The translations under genes and the position numbers were made by a program. The notes under the pieces were generated by a model. It was not told the origin of the DNA. It ran no database searches and saw only the letters and a list, made by a program, of their open reading frames with translations. A stretch of 64,000 bases of DNA from Flavobacteriaceae bacterium (GTDB taxonomy: Bacteria; Bacteroidota; Bacteroidia; Flavobacteriales; Flavobacteriaceae), in contig JAQWJV010000033.1 of the NCBI GenBank assembly GCA_029248185.1, forward strand, positions 53,813 to 117,812, read 5' to 3'. Numbering within the stretch: the stretch's first letter is position 1; the number at the start of each line of letters is the position of its first letter. Shown here piece after piece: positions 17,400-26,486 of this stretch.

Positions 17400-18458
17400 T
17401 TATAAAAATAAGCTTCCTGTTTGAGTTTTTATGAATTTATCAAATGGAATTTCCTCTTGTTTTAAAAACCCCTTTTGAATAAGTGTTCCTGCTGCAACCA
17501 TTTCAATAACAGCAACCAAAGAGGCTGCAGTTGTCCATGATATTGCACGCCAGTGTTTTCCTTCAATTTCTATTGGATAAAAGGCTTTGTAGTATTCCCT
17601 TCGTGAAAGTGTTTTATTTTTCCAACCTTCAACAACAGCATAGACATAAACAACATCTTCTTCAACAGGTGGTTTCGCATTACTTAATATTTGTTCTAAT
17701 TGTTCTTTGTCATCTTTTAAAATAAGTTCATACATCAAAAATTTCATTAATTTTCCATGACCTGGATATCGAATGGTTTTATAGTTTAAGGTATCCACTT
17801 TACCCTCAAAAGTTTCACAAAGTGTTCCCAGTCCTCCCGATGTAGTAAAGGCCTCAAATTCTTGTCCTTCAATATTGATATACTCAAATCCTTCCAAAGA
17901 AGGAACGTTTTTTCTCTTGCCATTATGAATGGCTTCTGCATCATTTAGATATTCATTGATCACTCCATGAGGTGACCAAGTAAAGGAGTAGGCTAATTGT
18001 CCGTTTGGATAGCGAGGTAATGCTCCTACACGAAGCTCAATATCTCGTAGTTTATCAAAACTCAAGCTTAAGTCTTTCCCAACAATCCCGATCAGTCCTG
18101 GGGCTAATCCACACTGAGGTGCCATGACCTTTTTTGCTGTTTTACTCAATTCTTGAATAAATTGAGTGGTAGGGACATCTTCAGTTAAATCAAAATAGTG
18201 CAGCTCTAATTCATGAGCCAAAAGAGCAATGTCCTTATTTAAAAAGTAGGGCAATGCGGAAACAACAGCATCATAATTTTGCATCAATTCTCGAAGGAAA
18301 ATAGTATCTGTTACATTTCCTTCAATACATTCGAAGGGTAATGTGTAATCATAATGGGGTTTCTTATGGTCTAAAGCGGTAATTTTAAAATTCTTGCTTA
18401 GTAGAACCCCTACTAAACTCCCAACTTTTCCCATACCAAGTACTAAAATCTTTTCCAT
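17400..18458 (-). CDS. Lysine 6-dehydrogenase / saccharopine dehydrogenase family protein
   Basis: This 352-aa protein has an N-terminal Rossmann fold (VLGMGKVGSLVG) and a catalytic domain with CGLAPGLIGIVG, FEAFTTSGGLGTLCETF and NYKTIRYPGHGKLMKFL. By my recollection these segments resemble Geobacillus L-lysine 6-dehydrogenase more than long fungal saccharopine dehydrogenases. That enzyme gives allysine directly from lysine with NAD+. If it is instead a saccharopine dehydrogenase, a lysine-ketoglutarate reductase would be needed, and none is in the window. It is the first gene of the lysine operon, behind a promoter flanked by two palindromes. Confidence 0.82.
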   Translation of the reverse strand: MEKILVLGMGKVGSLVGVLLSKNFKITALDHKKPHYDYTLPFECIEGNVTDTIFLRELMQNYDAVVSALPYFLNKDIALLAHELELHYFDLTEDVPTTQFIQELSKTAKKVMAPQCGLAPGLIGIVGKDLSLSFDKLRDIELRVGALPRYPNGQLAYSFTWSPHGVINEYLNDAEAIHNGKRKNVPSLEGFEYINIEGQEFEAFTTSGGLGTLCETFEGKVDTLNYKTIRYPGHGKLMKFLMYELILKDDKEQLEQILSNAKPPVEEDVVYVYAVVEGWKNKTLSRREYYKAFYPIEIEGKHWRAISWTTAASLVAVIEMVAAGTLIQKGFLKQEEIPFDKFIKTQTGSLFL

Positions 18459-18479
18459 TTGGCTCTTTTATCTTAATTA

Positions 18480-18497
18480 TTGTTATATATATAACAA
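18480..18497. promoter_or_regulatory. Operator palindrome 1 of the lysine operon
   Basis: This is a perfect 18-bp palindrome, TTGTTATATATATAACAA. It lies just downstream of the -7 box of the minus-strand lysine operon, covering the expected transcription start. The size and symmetry suit a dimeric regulator such as a MarR-type repressor. No regulator gene is adjacent. Confidence 0.7.
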
Positions 18498-18502
18498 AAG
18501 TA
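18495..18502 (-). promoter_or_regulatory. -7 promoter box of the lysine operon (TACTTTTG)
   Basis: Read on the minus strand this is an exact TAnnTTTG box. It lies 36 nt before the ATG at 18458 and is sandwiched between the two palindromes, overlapping the first by 3 bp. A protein bound there would block the polymerase. Confidence 0.6.
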
Positions 18503-18509
18503 TGATAAA

Positions 18510-18527
18510 TTGTTATATTTATAATAA
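18510..18527. promoter_or_regulatory. Operator palindrome 2 of the lysine operon
   Basis: TTGTTATATTTATAATAA matches the first palindrome at 16 of 18 positions and starts exactly 30 bp from it, close to three helical turns. It covers the region upstream of the -7 box. Same-face spacing suggests cooperative binding of two dimers. Confidence 0.65.
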
Positions 18528-18580
18528 AAAGAGATTGCTTCTTTTTAGCGCTTTTATCAACAATTTTAGCTAGAAAAAAG

Positions 18581-18588
18581 TAATTTTG
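18581..18588 (+). promoter_or_regulatory. -7 promoter box of the acyltransferase gene (TAATTTTG)
   Basis: This exact TAnnTTTG box lies 23 nt before the GTG start at 18612, in the region divergent from the lysine operon. Confidence 0.5.
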
Positions 18589-18611
18589 GCAACTGTAATG
18601 TCAATACATCC

Positions 18612-19487
18612 GTGAACGCAATTGTTTTTTATTTAGCTTATCCCTTTCTTTTTATTGTTTCAAGATTGCCTTTCCCTGTATTCTACAAACTTTCCGATTT
18701 AGTTTGCTTTTTCTTGTACCGGGTATTTGGCTATAGAAAAGCAGCCGTTCGATCCAATCTTAAACTGGCATTTCCTGATTATAGTGATGAGAAATTAAGC
18801 GCAATTGAACGTAAATTTTACTCCCATTTGTGTGATTTATTTTTAGAAATCATCAAGTCAATGGGAATGTCCAAAGAGGAAATGATTAAACGCTTTCATG
18901 TAAAAAATATTGATGTACTAACCCAATTTGAAAAGGAGAATAGGTCCGTATTCTTAATGTGTGGGCATTATGCGAGTTGGGAATGGATGATGTCATTAGG
19001 ATATCACATGAAGCATAAGGGGTATGGAATTTATAAACCAATTAGCAATCCTTATTTTGATAACCTAATCAAAAAAATAAGAAGCAGACACGACGCCTAT
19101 ATGATTTCACAGCGCAAGGCTGCTGAAGAGATTAAGCGTATGGAAGACAACGATGAACGCGGCGTATTCGGTTTTGCTAGTGATCAATCACCACGCCCTA
19201 AACCCTTGACCTATTGGCGTTCCTTTATGGGAATTCAAGTGCCCGTGTTTACCGGGGCAGAACGAATGGCAAGAGAGTTCAATATTCCTGTGGTATATGC
19301 GAAAATGAATAGAATCAAAAGAGGCTATTATGAGGTAGAGTTTAAATTATTGACGGCTACTCCAAATGAATTGCCTCCCAATGGGATTACTGACACTTAT
19401 ACGGAGTGGTTAGAAGCCCAAATCAAGGAAGACCCTTCTCAATACTTCTGGACGCACAAACGTTTTAAACACACTAAAGTTTCTTAA
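18612..19487 (+). CDS. Lipid A biosynthesis acyltransferase (LpxL/HtrB family)
   Basis: This 291-aa inner-membrane acyltransferase adds a secondary acyl chain to lipid A. It has an N-terminal membrane anchor (VFYLAYPFLFIVSRLPFPVFY) and the catalytic H-x4-D/E motif as CGHYASWEW. Later blocks are GVFGFASDQSPRP and VPVFTGAERMAREFNIPVVYA. The C-terminal block with QYFWTHKRFK is typical of the family. The start is a GTG; an ATG 14 nt upstream is in another frame and stops at once. It converges with the glmM gene, stop codons interlocking in a 4-nt overlap. Confidence 0.92.
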   Translation: MNAIVFYLAYPFLFIVSRLPFPVFYKLSDLVCFFLYRVFGYRKAAVRSNLKLAFPDYSDEKLSAIERKFYSHLCDLFLEIIKSMGMSKEEMIKRFHVKNIDVLTQFEKENRSVFLMCGHYASWEWMMSLGYHMKHKGYGIYKPISNPYFDNLIKKIRSRHDAYMISQRKAAEEIKRMEDNDERGVFGFASDQSPRPKPLTYWRSFMGIQVPVFTGAERMAREFNIPVVYAKMNRIKRGYYEVEFKLLTATPNELPPNGITDTYTEWLEAQIKEDPSQYFWTHKRFKHTKVS

Positions 19488-20863
19488 AGTAAACTTTTGA
19501 TCTCAGTAACAAAGCGATTTGCTAACGCTTCCGCTTTTAATTCCGATTTCGCTTCTGTGTAAATACGAATAATGGGTTCTGTATTAGATTTACGGAGATG
19601 AACCCAAGACGCTTCAAAATCAATTTTAACTCCATCAACAGTAGAGATACGTTCGTTTGAATAACGATCTCGCATTTGCTCCAAAAGTACATCAACATTC
19701 ATTCCTTCGTCTAAGGTAATTTTATTCTTACTCATGAAATAACTCGGATAGGAAGCACGAAGTTCAGAAACCGTACCTTTTCTTTCGACTAAAAGCGATA
19801 GAAAGAGAACAACACCCACTAAGGCATCCCTTCCATAATGTAAAGGAGGATATATAATCCCGCCATTTCCTTCTCCCCCAATCACGGCATGAACTGCTTT
19901 CATTTCTGTAACCACATTTACTTCGCCAACCGCACTTGCATGATACTTTTGGTCATGTCGGAGACTCACATCCGCTAAGGCACGCGTTGAAGATAAATTT
20001 GAAACAGTCGCTCCAGGATTTTTACTTAAAATATAATCCGCACAAGCCACAAGAGTATATTCCTCTCCAAACAACTCTCCTTTTTCATCCACAAAAACGA
20101 GACGATCAACATCAGGATCGACTGCAATTCCAAAATCCGCTTTATGAGTGACTACGGCAGTACATAAATCTCCTAAATGTTCTTTGAGGGGTTCTGGATT
20201 ATGAGGAAAATGTCCATTAGGCTCACAGTGAATTTTAATCACTTCAATACCTAGGGCTTCTAGTAACTGAGGAATGGCAATACCCCCTGAAGAATTGACT
20301 CCATCCACAACCACCTTATACTTTCCTCGTTTAATTCCGTCCAGATGCACATAATCCATGGCAATAGTCTCTGCAATATGCTTTTGAATATAATCTGTTC
20401 GTTTTTGGAGCGTTCCTAAATCATTTACTTCAGCATAATCAAAAGCTTCTTTTTCAGCATAAGCTAAAACTTTGGCACCTGCAGCTGCATCAATAAACTC
20501 TCCCTGATGATTGAGAAGTTTCAAAGCATTCCATTGCTTTGGATTATGACTCGCCGTTAAAATAATACCCCCACTAGCCTTCTCCCAAGCAACGGCAACC
20601 GCTACAGTGGGTGTGGTTGATAGTCCCAAATCAATCACATGAATCCCCATACCCACAAGGGTTTGATTGACAAGAGCATGCAACATCGGTCCCGAAATAC
20701 GAGCATCTCGCCCTGTGACTACGGTTAATTCCCCCTTGGTATGTTCTGAGAGCCATTGCGCATATGCCGTGGTAAAACGCACTACATCCAATGGAGTTAA
20801 ATTGATTGAAGGAATTCCTCCTATAGTACCTCGGATTCCAGAAATAGATTTGATTAATGTCAT
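19484..20863 (-). CDS. glmM: Phosphoglucosamine mutase / phosphohexomutase
   Basis: This 459-aa alpha-D-phosphohexomutase has the phosphoserine loop TASHNPKQWNALK, the metal loop DPDVDRLVFVDEKG, the sugar-binding loop GGEGNGGIIYP and the C-terminal phosphate-binding RKSNTEPIIRIYTEA. In Bacteroidota this type is usually annotated GlmM, converting glucosamine-6-P to glucosamine-1-P for UDP-GlcNAc. Phosphomannomutase activity is an alternative, since the GEGNGG loop does not settle the sugar. It follows the czcB-like gene by about 33 nt on the same strand. Confidence 0.85.
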   Translation of the reverse strand: MTLIKSISGIRGTIGGIPSINLTPLDVVRFTTAYAQWLSEHTKGELTVVTGRDARISGPMLHALVNQTLVGMGIHVIDLGLSTTPTVAVAVAWEKASGGIILTASHNPKQWNALKLLNHQGEFIDAAAGAKVLAYAEKEAFDYAEVNDLGTLQKRTDYIQKHIAETIAMDYVHLDGIKRGKYKVVVDGVNSSGGIAIPQLLEALGIEVIKIHCEPNGHFPHNPEPLKEHLGDLCTAVVTHKADFGIAVDPDVDRLVFVDEKGELFGEEYTLVACADYILSKNPGATVSNLSSTRALADVSLRHDQKYHASAVGEVNVVTEMKAVHAVIGGEGNGGIIYPPLHYGRDALVGVVLFLSLLVERKGTVSELRASYPSYFMSKNKITLDEGMNVDVLLEQMRDRYSNERISTVDGVKIDFEASWVHLRKSNTEPIIRIYTEAKSELKAEALANRFVTEIKSLL

Positions 20864-20896
20864 TTTATCAGTAGTGGTCTTTTATAGATTAATTAT

Positions 20897-22066
20897 TTAC
20901 TCAGAAATCAATGAAAATGCTCCTTTCGTCAAAAATAAGGTCTTTTTTTCAAACTGATTGGAATTAAGAATTTCAACATAAGTGGTGTCCACTTGCCCTA
21001 TTTCAATTTGTTTTTTCTCAAAGAAATATCCTGCCTCATTTTTTTCTTTTAAAATTAATACATTATACTTACCCTCTGATTCCACCACAGACGCTATCGG
21101 TAAAGCAACTTTAGTTTCTGTGGAAGTTAAAATCTCTGCTTCAACATACATACCGGGATTGAATTTATTCTTGAGGGATTCATCGATTAAATGACCATGA
21201 ATTCCAACCGTTCTCAATGCTGCATCAACTGTTTTATTGATTAAATAAATTTTTGCAGCGTAGGTGTTTTCAGGATCATCTAATAATTTAAATTTAATTG
21301 ATTGTCCAATTTCAAGTTTAGGTAAGTCTTTTTCAAAAACATTCAATTCAAGGTGTAAATGATCGATGTCAACGATAGTCAGTGCAATTACAGCGGGCTT
21401 TAAAAAATCTCCTTGTACCCCCAAAACTTGGTCAATATATCCATTGATAGGAGATACTATGGAAATTGAAGTTTTAAGATTTTCTGTGGTTAAAGTATTG
21501 GGGTTGATGTGCATCATCTCAAGTTTTTTCTTCAGAGATTTCTCTTTTACCTGCATTACAGTATAATCAGACTTTGTTTTTAAGAAGTTTTTTTCGGAAG
21601 TAATTTTATTTTCATAAAGGGATTGCTGCCTTTTAAAGTTTGATTTTAAATAGTCCAATTGCCCTTGGGCTTCTAAATAATCTTGCTGCATTTGAACAAA
21701 ATCAGGGTTTTCTAGTTTAAAAAGTAAACTCCCTTTTTTTACATACTCCCCTGGGAGGAGTTTTAATTCTTTTATTGCACCCCCATAAAAAGAACTCACG
21801 GAAGCTTTGCTCTCTGGAGGCAAATCAAACTTCCCATTAGCATGAACTTCATTATGGAAGTCATGTAATAAAACAGAGTCCAGTTCCATATTAAAAGACT
21901 GAAATTGTTCTTCTGTTAGAACGATTAATTCTTCTTCAGTCGTTAAAACTTCTTTTTCTGAAGATTTATAGTTGGTACTACATCCGTTCATGAAAATAGA
22001 AAGTATAAGTATGATGCAAGTCCTGAGTGAGTTTGACGGTAACATTGAGATGAATTTAAAAATCAT
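20897..22066 (-). CDS. czcB: CzcB-type periplasmic adaptor of a metal efflux RND pump
   Basis: This 389-aa membrane-fusion protein has a lipobox (IFMNGCST) that tethers it to a membrane. The order is N-terminal linker, barrel-sandwich half (ANGKFDLPPESKASVSSFYGGAIKELKLLPGEYVKKGSLLFKLENPD), alpha-hairpin (QDYLEAQGQLDYLKSNFKRQ... about 125-190), second sandwich half (TSISIVSPINGYIDQVLGVQGDFLKP) and beta-barrel domain. It links the RND pump to the outer-membrane factor. Its ATG overlaps the stop of the pump gene by 4 nt, so stoichiometric coupled translation is likely. Confidence 0.92.
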   Translation of the reverse strand: MIFKFISMLPSNSLRTCIILILSIFMNGCSTNYKSSEKEVLTTEEELIVLTEEQFQSFNMELDSVLLHDFHNEVHANGKFDLPPESKASVSSFYGGAIKELKLLPGEYVKKGSLLFKLENPDFVQMQQDYLEAQGQLDYLKSNFKRQQSLYENKITSEKNFLKTKSDYTVMQVKEKSLKKKLEMMHINPNTLTTENLKTSISIVSPINGYIDQVLGVQGDFLKPAVIALTIVDIDHLHLELNVFEKDLPKLEIGQSIKFKLLDDPENTYAAKIYLINKTVDAALRTVGIHGHLIDESLKNKFNPGMYVEAEILTSTETKVALPIASVVESEGKYNVLILKEKNEAGYFFEKKQIEIGQVDTTYVEILNSNQFEKKTLFLTKGAFSLISE

Positions 22067-25000
22067 TGTATTAAATAATTAGCTTCAAGAATGGTCTTGT
22101 TGTATAAAAATAATGCTGTTAAATAATCAGATGTTATTTTCTTTGCATGTTCTAAAAATTGCATGTATTGAAGAACACTAATTGCTCCATTTTCAAAAGA
22201 CTTTTCTGCGTGAAATATAGTTTCTGCGGCCATTTTTTCTCCTATGGATTCATAGTAATTGAGTTGTGCTTCATAGGTCTTACTATCTGATAGTAAGCGA
22301 AAATATTTAGTCACTAAACTCATCTTTAGATTATCACTTTCCGATTCTAAGATTTGCTTTTCAATTTTGGAGGCTTCAATTTTAGACTTTTGGCTCCCAA
22401 ACCAGAGGGGAAAAGCCAAGCCCACACGAACACCATTAAGGGATTTATTGTCAATTTGATTATTATTTCCCTGAAAAAAAGAAAAATTTAGGTCTGGTAA
22501 TAATTTTTGTTTCTGAAGAGTTGTTTCTTTTTGAGCTAATTTTATCGCATTAGAATAGTAAGTCAAGGAAGGATTGTTGAGGGTATCTATGGGTTGGATT
22601 ACAATTTTATCAAACAAGGTAGTATGGGCTACAACTTCTTGATCAGCTTGAACCCAGTAATTGAGCATTGCATTTGATTTATTGATATTTTCTTTCAATG
22701 CTTTTATTCGAATCTCAGCATCCTTTTTCTTTGAAAGTAATGTGAGTTGGTCCAAATAATTTGATTCCCCTAGCTCAAATTGTATACTGGCCAGCTGGAC
22801 AAAAGAAGCATAAAGACTATCGATAGGAATGAAATTTTCAAGCATTTTATTCCAATATAGGCTCTCATAAAAAGCAGCTATAACCTCTTTTATTAAGCTT
22901 TGTTTGTCAATAATATATTGATCTTTCAGCAGTTGCTCTTTTCCTTTCATTACGTTCTTATTTGCTCCGTAAATACTTGGAAATTCAATGGATTGATTGA
23001 TGCCCCATACCTCCAAAGGGTAACCGTTGGGCGCAATATTATTTTGATCATTATTATAAAACAGTTCCAATTTGTTTAGACCATAAGCACTGCCCAATAA
23101 ACTTTTACCTAATTCCGTTCTTTGAGCTGACGCTTTCAATCCTGAATTATTTTCAGTAGCTAAACGAATGGCTTGTGCTAGACTAACTTCTTTGACCTGA
23201 CTTAGCCCGATGGAGGGCAAAGTGAAAAACAAGAAAAGTACAAGGGTTTTGATTGGAGCTTTAAAATTAATTTTCAGTTGATTACGTTCAAATAGAGTGT
23301 AGAGTATGGGTAATAAAATAAGTGTTAATAGCGTGGCAGAAAAGAGTCCGCCGATGACAACAGTCGCTAAGGGACGTTGAATTTCAGCACCAGCAGAGGT
23401 TGAAACTGCCATAGGTAAAAACCCTAAAGCTGCTGCCGTCGCTGTGAGAAGTACGGGTCGAAGTCTATTTTTTGTGCCTTTTATGATTCGCTCATAGACA
23501 TCTAATACCCCCTTGTTCTTTAATTCCTTAAACTCTTCGATCAAAACAATTCCATTCAGTACCGCAATTCCAAAAAGGGCAATAAAGCCTACTCCAGCAG
23601 ATACACTAAACGGAAGGCCTCTGAAGTACAAGAATAGTATTCCTCCTACAGTTGACATTGGAATGGCACTGTATATGAGTAAAGCTTCTTTTATAGATCC
23701 AAATGCAAAGTAAAGAATGATAAAAATTAATACAAGAGCTATGGGAACCGCTATCATGAGTCTTGAATTGGCTGTCCGAAGGTTTTCAAATTGACCCCCA
23801 TATGCTATAGTATAGCCACTAGGCAGCGAAACCAAACTTTCAATTTTACTTTGCACATCTTTTACTACAGATTCTAAATCACGATTTCGAATATTTACTC
23901 CAATAACAATTCGGCGTTTAGTATTGTCTCTTGATATTTTGGCAGGGCCCTTAGCATAGGTAATCGTGGCAAATTCACTCAGGGGCAATTGAGATTGATT
24001 AGGTAATTGTATAGTGGCATTTTTTAAGTCTCGGATGTCTTGTTTATGGGCTTGATCAAATCGAACAATCAGATCAAACTGCTTCTCACCTTCAAAGACC
24101 ATTCCTGCCTTTTTTCCAGCAAAACCAGTTGCAATAATATTGTTTAATTCCTCAATGTTCAAGCCGTATTTAGCGATTTTTTTACGATTATATTGAACTC
24201 TCATTTGAGGCAAACCCACTATTTTTTCGACCGTAATATCTGCTGCTCCTTCAATATCTTGAATCGCTTTTTCAATATCCAATGCCTTTTGATAGAGTAG
24301 GTCTAAATCTTCTCCAAAAATTTTAATTGCTAAATCAGCCCTAACCCCAGTAATAAGTTCATTGAAGCGCATTTCTATGGGTTGTGTAAATTCAATATCA
24401 ATGCCTGGGATTACAGCCAATGCAGCCTTGAACTTATCGGCCAAGTCATCTTTACTTTTTGTATTTGTCCATTCATTTTTTGGCTTTAATTTGATAATGA
24501 CATCGCTTTCCTCCATCGACATAGGGTCTGTAGGAACTTCCGCAGCTCCTATTCTACTGACCACTTGTTCAACTTCGGGAAAGTTCTTTAAAATATTCTC
24601 AATCTGGGTAGTAATCTCTGTTGTTTTGGTTAAGGTTGTGCCTGTTTTAAGTAAAGGTTGGATAACGAAATCGCCTTCGTCTAGAGTAGGGACAAACTCT
24701 CCCCCCATTCTACTAAAAACCAAGATAGCGCCAGCAAGTAAAACAAAAGCGAAACTTAAAATCATCTTTTGTTGATGCAAAGCCCAAGATAGAATAGATT
24801 CATATTGTTTTTGAAGCACTTCTATAAAACGTGAAGAAAAACCCTTTTTTTCTGATGTATTGGGTTTAATAAATAAAGAAGCCATGACAGGAACATAAGT
24901 AAAGCACAACAGCATAGCTCCCACTAAGGCAAAACAAAACACTAACGCCATCGGGCGAAACATTTTTCCTTCAACCCCAACAAGAGAGAGAATTGGAATA

Positions 25001-26391
25001 AACACAATTACAATAATAATTTGACCAAAGATTGCTGAATGCATCATTTTGCTGGCACTTCGAAAGGTGATTTTATCAATGTATTTTTGTTTTTCTTCTT
25101 GGGGTTGATGGATGAATTGATGTTGCTCGGCTGTGATTTTGAAAGCAATATATTCCACAATAATAACGGCTCCGTCAATAATGATTCCAAAGTCAATGGC
25201 ACCCAGACTCATCAGGTTTGCGTCTACCCCAAAAACGTACATTAAGGTGAGCGCAAATAAAAGACATAAAGGGATGACAGAAGCAACAACAAGACCCGAT
25301 CTCACATTTCCTAAAAGAAAGACTACTACAAAGATGACAATGAGAAATCCTAAAATCAAATTTTCAGAAATTGTTCGGGTGGTTTTGGAAATTAACTCAC
25401 TTCGTTCTAAAAAAGGGTTGATTCGTATTCCTTTTGGGAGAGAGGGGGCTATTTGTTGAATGCGAAGTTTTACAGCATCAATAACTGCTTTAGAATTCGC
25501 CCCTTTCAACATCATTACTTGACCTAAAACCTTCTCTCCTTCTCCATTTCCTGTAATGGCACCAAATCGAGTTGCTTTTCCATAGCCTACTTGAGCAACA
25601 TCTTTGATGAAGATGGGAAATCCCTCTCTATTTTCGATAACAATGTTTTCAATGTCATCTAAGGACGTGATTAGTCCTTCCCCGCGGATAAAAAAAGTTT
25701 GATTTGTTTTTTCAATATAGCCTCCACCAGCGATACTATTGTTCTTTTCAAGGACTGAAAATGTTTGAGAAAGTGTAAGGTTTAAGCTTCTTAATTTTTC
25801 AGGATTTATTGCTATTTCATATTGCTTGAGATGTCCCCCCCATGTATTTACCTCTACTACACCGGGAATACCCGACAGTTGGCGTTTCACCACCCAATCT
25901 TGTATTGTTCTGATATCCATCAAAGAATAAGTGTCTTTAAATTCATCATCCACTTCAATCACGTATTGATAAATTTCTCCCAAACCTGTAGAAATAGGTC
26001 CCATAAATGGCTGTCCAAAACCTGCTGGGATTTTACTTTCTGCTGCTTTTATTTTTTCAGCAATTAATTGACGGGGTAGATAGGTGTTGATTTTATCATT
26101 AAAAACAACTGTAACGACAGACAAACCAAATTTTGAAACTGAACGAATCTCTTTAACCTCTGGAAGATTTGCCATTTCAAGTTCAATGGGATAGGTGATG
26201 AATTTTTCAACATCTTCCGTTGCTAAATTTCTTGAAGTTGTGATGATTTGAACTTGATTGTTTGTGATGTCAGGAACGGCTCCAATAGGGATATTCAGCA
26301 AGGAGTAACTCCCAAACCCTATGATTGCGATGGAAAAAATAACAACAATTAACTTATGATCTAAGCTGTATTGTATGATTTTGTCTAACAT
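22063..26391 (-). CDS. czcA: CzcA-type heavy-metal RND pump fused to a TolC-like outer-membrane factor
   Basis: This is a 1442-aa fusion. Residues 1 to about 1035 are a complete HME-RND proton antiporter with 12 membrane helices. The TM4 signature DFGIIIDGAVIIVEY is the version seen in divalent-cation exporters (Zn/Co/Cd/Ni) rather than Cu/Ag pumps. After the last RND helix (LILLPILYTLFERNQ), a short linker leads into a signal-peptide-like segment (TLVLFLFFTLPSIGLSQ) and a roughly 390-aa outer-membrane-factor domain of long coiled helices (SLAQAIRLATENN..., YLDQLTLLSKKKDAEIRIKALKENINK). One mRNA thus encodes pump, channel and, next, adaptor. The fusion is recurrent in Bacteroidota. No metal sensor gene is adjacent. 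Confidence 0.92.
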   Translation of the reverse strand: MLDKIIQYSLDHKLIVVIFSIAIIGFGSYSLLNIPIGAVPDITNNQVQIITTSRNLATEDVEKFITYPIELEMANLPEVKEIRSVSKFGLSVVTVVFNDKINTYLPRQLIAEKIKAAESKIPAGFGQPFMGPISTGLGEIYQYVIEVDDEFKDTYSLMDIRTIQDWVVKRQLSGIPGVVEVNTWGGHLKQYEIAINPEKLRSLNLTLSQTFSVLEKNNSIAGGGYIEKTNQTFFIRGEGLITSLDDIENIVIENREGFPIFIKDVAQVGYGKATRFGAITGNGEGEKVLGQVMMLKGANSKAVIDAVKLRIQQIAPSLPKGIRINPFLERSELISKTTRTISENLILGFLIVIFVVVFLLGNVRSGLVVASVIPLCLLFALTLMYVFGVDANLMSLGAIDFGIIIDGAVIIVEYIAFKITAEQHQFIHQPQEEKQKYIDKITFRSASKMMHSAIFGQIIIVIVFIPILSLVGVEGKMFRPMALVFCFALVGAMLLCFTYVPVMASLFIKPNTSEKKGFSSRFIEVLQKQYESILSWALHQQKMILSFAFVLLAGAILVFSRMGGEFVPTLDEGDFVIQPLLKTGTTLTKTTEITTQIENILKNFPEVEQVVSRIGAAEVPTDPMSMEESDVIIKLKPKNEWTNTKSKDDLADKFKAALAVIPGIDIEFTQPIEMRFNELITGVRADLAIKIFGEDLDLLYQKALDIEKAIQDIEGAADITVEKIVGLPQMRVQYNRKKIAKYGLNIEELNNIIATGFAGKKAGMVFEGEKQFDLIVRFDQAHKQDIRDLKNATIQLPNQSQLPLSEFATITYAKGPAKISRDNTKRRIVIGVNIRNRDLESVVKDVQSKIESLVSLPSGYTIAYGGQFENLRTANSRLMIAVPIALVLIFIILYFAFGSIKEALLIYSAIPMSTVGGILFLYFRGLPFSVSAGVGFIALFGIAVLNGIVLIEEFKELKNKGVLDVYERIIKGTKNRLRPVLLTATAAALGFLPMAVSTSAGAEIQRPLATVVIGGLFSATLLTLILLPILYTLFERNQLKINFKAPIKTLVLFLFFTLPSIGLSQVKEVSLAQAIRLATENNSGLKASAQRTELGKSLLGSAYGLNKLELFYNNDQNNIAPNGYPLEVWGINQSIEFPSIYGANKNVMKGKEQLLKDQYIIDKQSLIKEVIAAFYESLYWNKMLENFIPIDSLYASFVQLASIQFELGESNYLDQLTLLSKKKDAEIRIKALKENINKSNAMLNYWVQADQEVVAHTTLFDKIVIQPIDTLNNPSLTYYSNAIKLAQKETTLQKQKLLPDLNFSFFQGNNNQIDNKSLNGVRVGLAFPLWFGSQKSKIEASKIEKQILESESDNLKMSLVTKYFRLLSDSKTYEAQLNYYESIGEKMAAETIFHAEKSFENGAISVLQYMQFLEHAKKITSDYLTALFLYNKTILEANYLIQ

Positions 26392-26474
26392 GTAGTCTTC
26401 AATTTAGCGGATTCTAAAGGTAGCTTTTTTATACAATTTCACTACTAATAATCAGGAGGGTGTAATAAAAAAAT

Positions 26475-26482
26475 TAATTTTG
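26475..26482 (+). promoter_or_regulatory. -7 promoter box very close to the acpH start (TAATTTTG)
   Basis: This exact TAnnTTTG box has only 4 nt between its G and the ATG at 26487. Transcription would begin at or next to the start codon, predicting a leaderless mRNA. Confidence 0.5.
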
Positions 26483-26486
26483 ACGC

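Noticed and set aside
24362-25459. Plus-strand ORFs inside the czcA-like gene
   Set aside because: They are antisense shadows of a strongly conserved RND coding frame and show no protein family features.
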